From: Dyadobacter koreensis
Lineage (GTDB): Bacteria > Bacteroidota > Bacteroidia > Cytophagales > Spirosomataceae
DNA length: 64,000 bases
Assembly (NCBI RefSeq): GCF_900108855.1
Contig: NZ_FNXY01000001.1
Location: 1,077,942-1,141,941 of the forward strand
Reading direction: 5' to 3'
Shown: positions 63,688-64,000 of the stretch, one piece after another
Layout of the letters: each line of letters begins with the position of its first letter
Position numbering within the stretch: position 1 is the first letter of the stretch
The notes under the pieces: model-generated
What the model was told of the DNA's origin: nothing
Database searches by the model: none
What the model saw: only the letters and a program-made list of their open reading frames with translations
Program-made: the position numbers and the translations under genes

Positions 63688-64000
63688 CAAAAATGGAAAT
63701 TAGGAGTGCACCAAAATTGGCAACAGGAATGCACCACTTTGGCAAATATACATGGGTTAATTTTGGGGTTCAAAAAAAGTCTTTCTGTTTTTCATTCGGT
63801 AACTTTTTCCACTCATACTGATCACGTCGCATCTGTAAAGCAATCGGTCCAGTAAAGCCGTTGCAAGCACTTCGTCATCCAGCATTTTGGCCCATTCCGT
63901 TGCCATTTTATTGGTTGTAATAATAAAACAGGTTTTCTCGTAGAGCAGGTTGATGAAGTTAAACAATGAGACCGCCTGACTTTTTTCTACTGGAAAGAGC
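63683..64000 (-). mobile_element. IS21-family element, right end, runs off the window
   Basis: The end carries three spaced terminal repeats, TGCACCAAAAATGG (63683), TGCACCAAAATTGG (63707) and TGCACCACTTTGG (63730), as is typical of IS21 ends. Inside is the istB 3' end. The insertion interrupts the SRAP gene. Confidence 0.8.
63757..64000 (-). CDS. istB: IS21 helper ATPase IstB, C-terminal part (partial)
   Basis: The frame is open to the window edge. It reads [60 protein letters not shown], then [17 protein letters not shown], the standard end of IstB. IstB is the AAA+ helper that selects the target and activates the IstA transposase. The N-terminal ATPase motifs and istA would lie beyond the window. 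Confidence 0.9.
   Translation of the reverse strand, partial: LFPVEKSQAVSLFNFINLLYEKTCFIITTNKMATEWAKMLDDEVLATALLDRLLYRCDVISMSGKSYRMKNRKTFFEPQN

Noticed and set aside
1..64000. CRISPR arrays, rRNA and tRNA genes
   Set aside because: Scanned by eye for spaced repeats, rRNA core words and tRNA T-arm patterns; none found. A tRNAscan or Infernal run would be decisive.

Overview
The window looks like chromosome of a member of the Bacteroidota, most like Cytophagales (Dyadobacter/Spirosoma type). The evidence is a type IX secretion C-terminal domain, SusC/SusD pairs, LytTR and LytS-type two-component genes, a CarboxypepD_reg-like TonB receptor and a promoter of the TTTG-N19-TAnnTTTG form. No rRNA, tRNA or CRISPR array was seen. 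Genus-level placement is inference.

Region 1 (1-7200) is a patchwork: membrane proteins, a decayed IS3-family insertion (1981-3336) that cuts off the tail of another gene, a secreted T9SS cargo protein, a degenerate histidine kinase and two tiny genes.

Region 2 (7395-25070) is a carbohydrate-use locus. Eight minus-strand genes with 58 bp or less between neighbours run from a sugar-phosphate isomerase-like protein through a GH28-like protein, a 960-aa secreted protein, a GH20 hexosaminidase, a six-hairpin glycosidase-like protein, a TonB receptor and a NagB-like deaminase to a hexuronate-type MFS transporter. A separately promoted secreted toroid enzyme and a LacI-type regulator follow. Three copies of a GGGCACGTGC palindrome lie at the promoters and are probably the regulator's operators. 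Together these suggest use of a polymer containing uronic acid and amino sugar, without SusC/SusD.

Region 3 (25235-36600) holds remnants, a four-gene operon with a NarL-type two-component system, a DUF3892 gene broken by one stop codon, and a mobilisation module (coupling protein, relaxase, MobA, possible oriT hairpin, RadC).

Region 4 (37591-52842) is a higher-GC RiPP-like cluster: full-length class I lanthipeptide dehydratase, LytTR regulator and kinase, a 47-aa candidate precursor, an unknown 399-aa protein, a Crp/Fnr protein, MauE-like and DUF6520 proteins, then a divergent TlpA-SusC-SusD operon. There is no LanC cyclase and no dedicated exporter.

Region 5 (53357-64000) is an accessory island bounded by two inverted IS21 istB relics. 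It contains a HEPN-DUF1508 protein with a membrane-anchored neighbour, a GC-rich patch with five perfect hairpins, and an array of four cassettes. Each cassette is built as [conserved structured RNA leader][small unrelated ORF(s)][intrinsic terminator], and one carries a SymE-like toxin. A BamHI-type restriction-modification system with its controller gene, an unknown membrane protein and a SRAP gene truncated by IS21 follow. The RNA-led cassettes are the best candidate for something undescribed.
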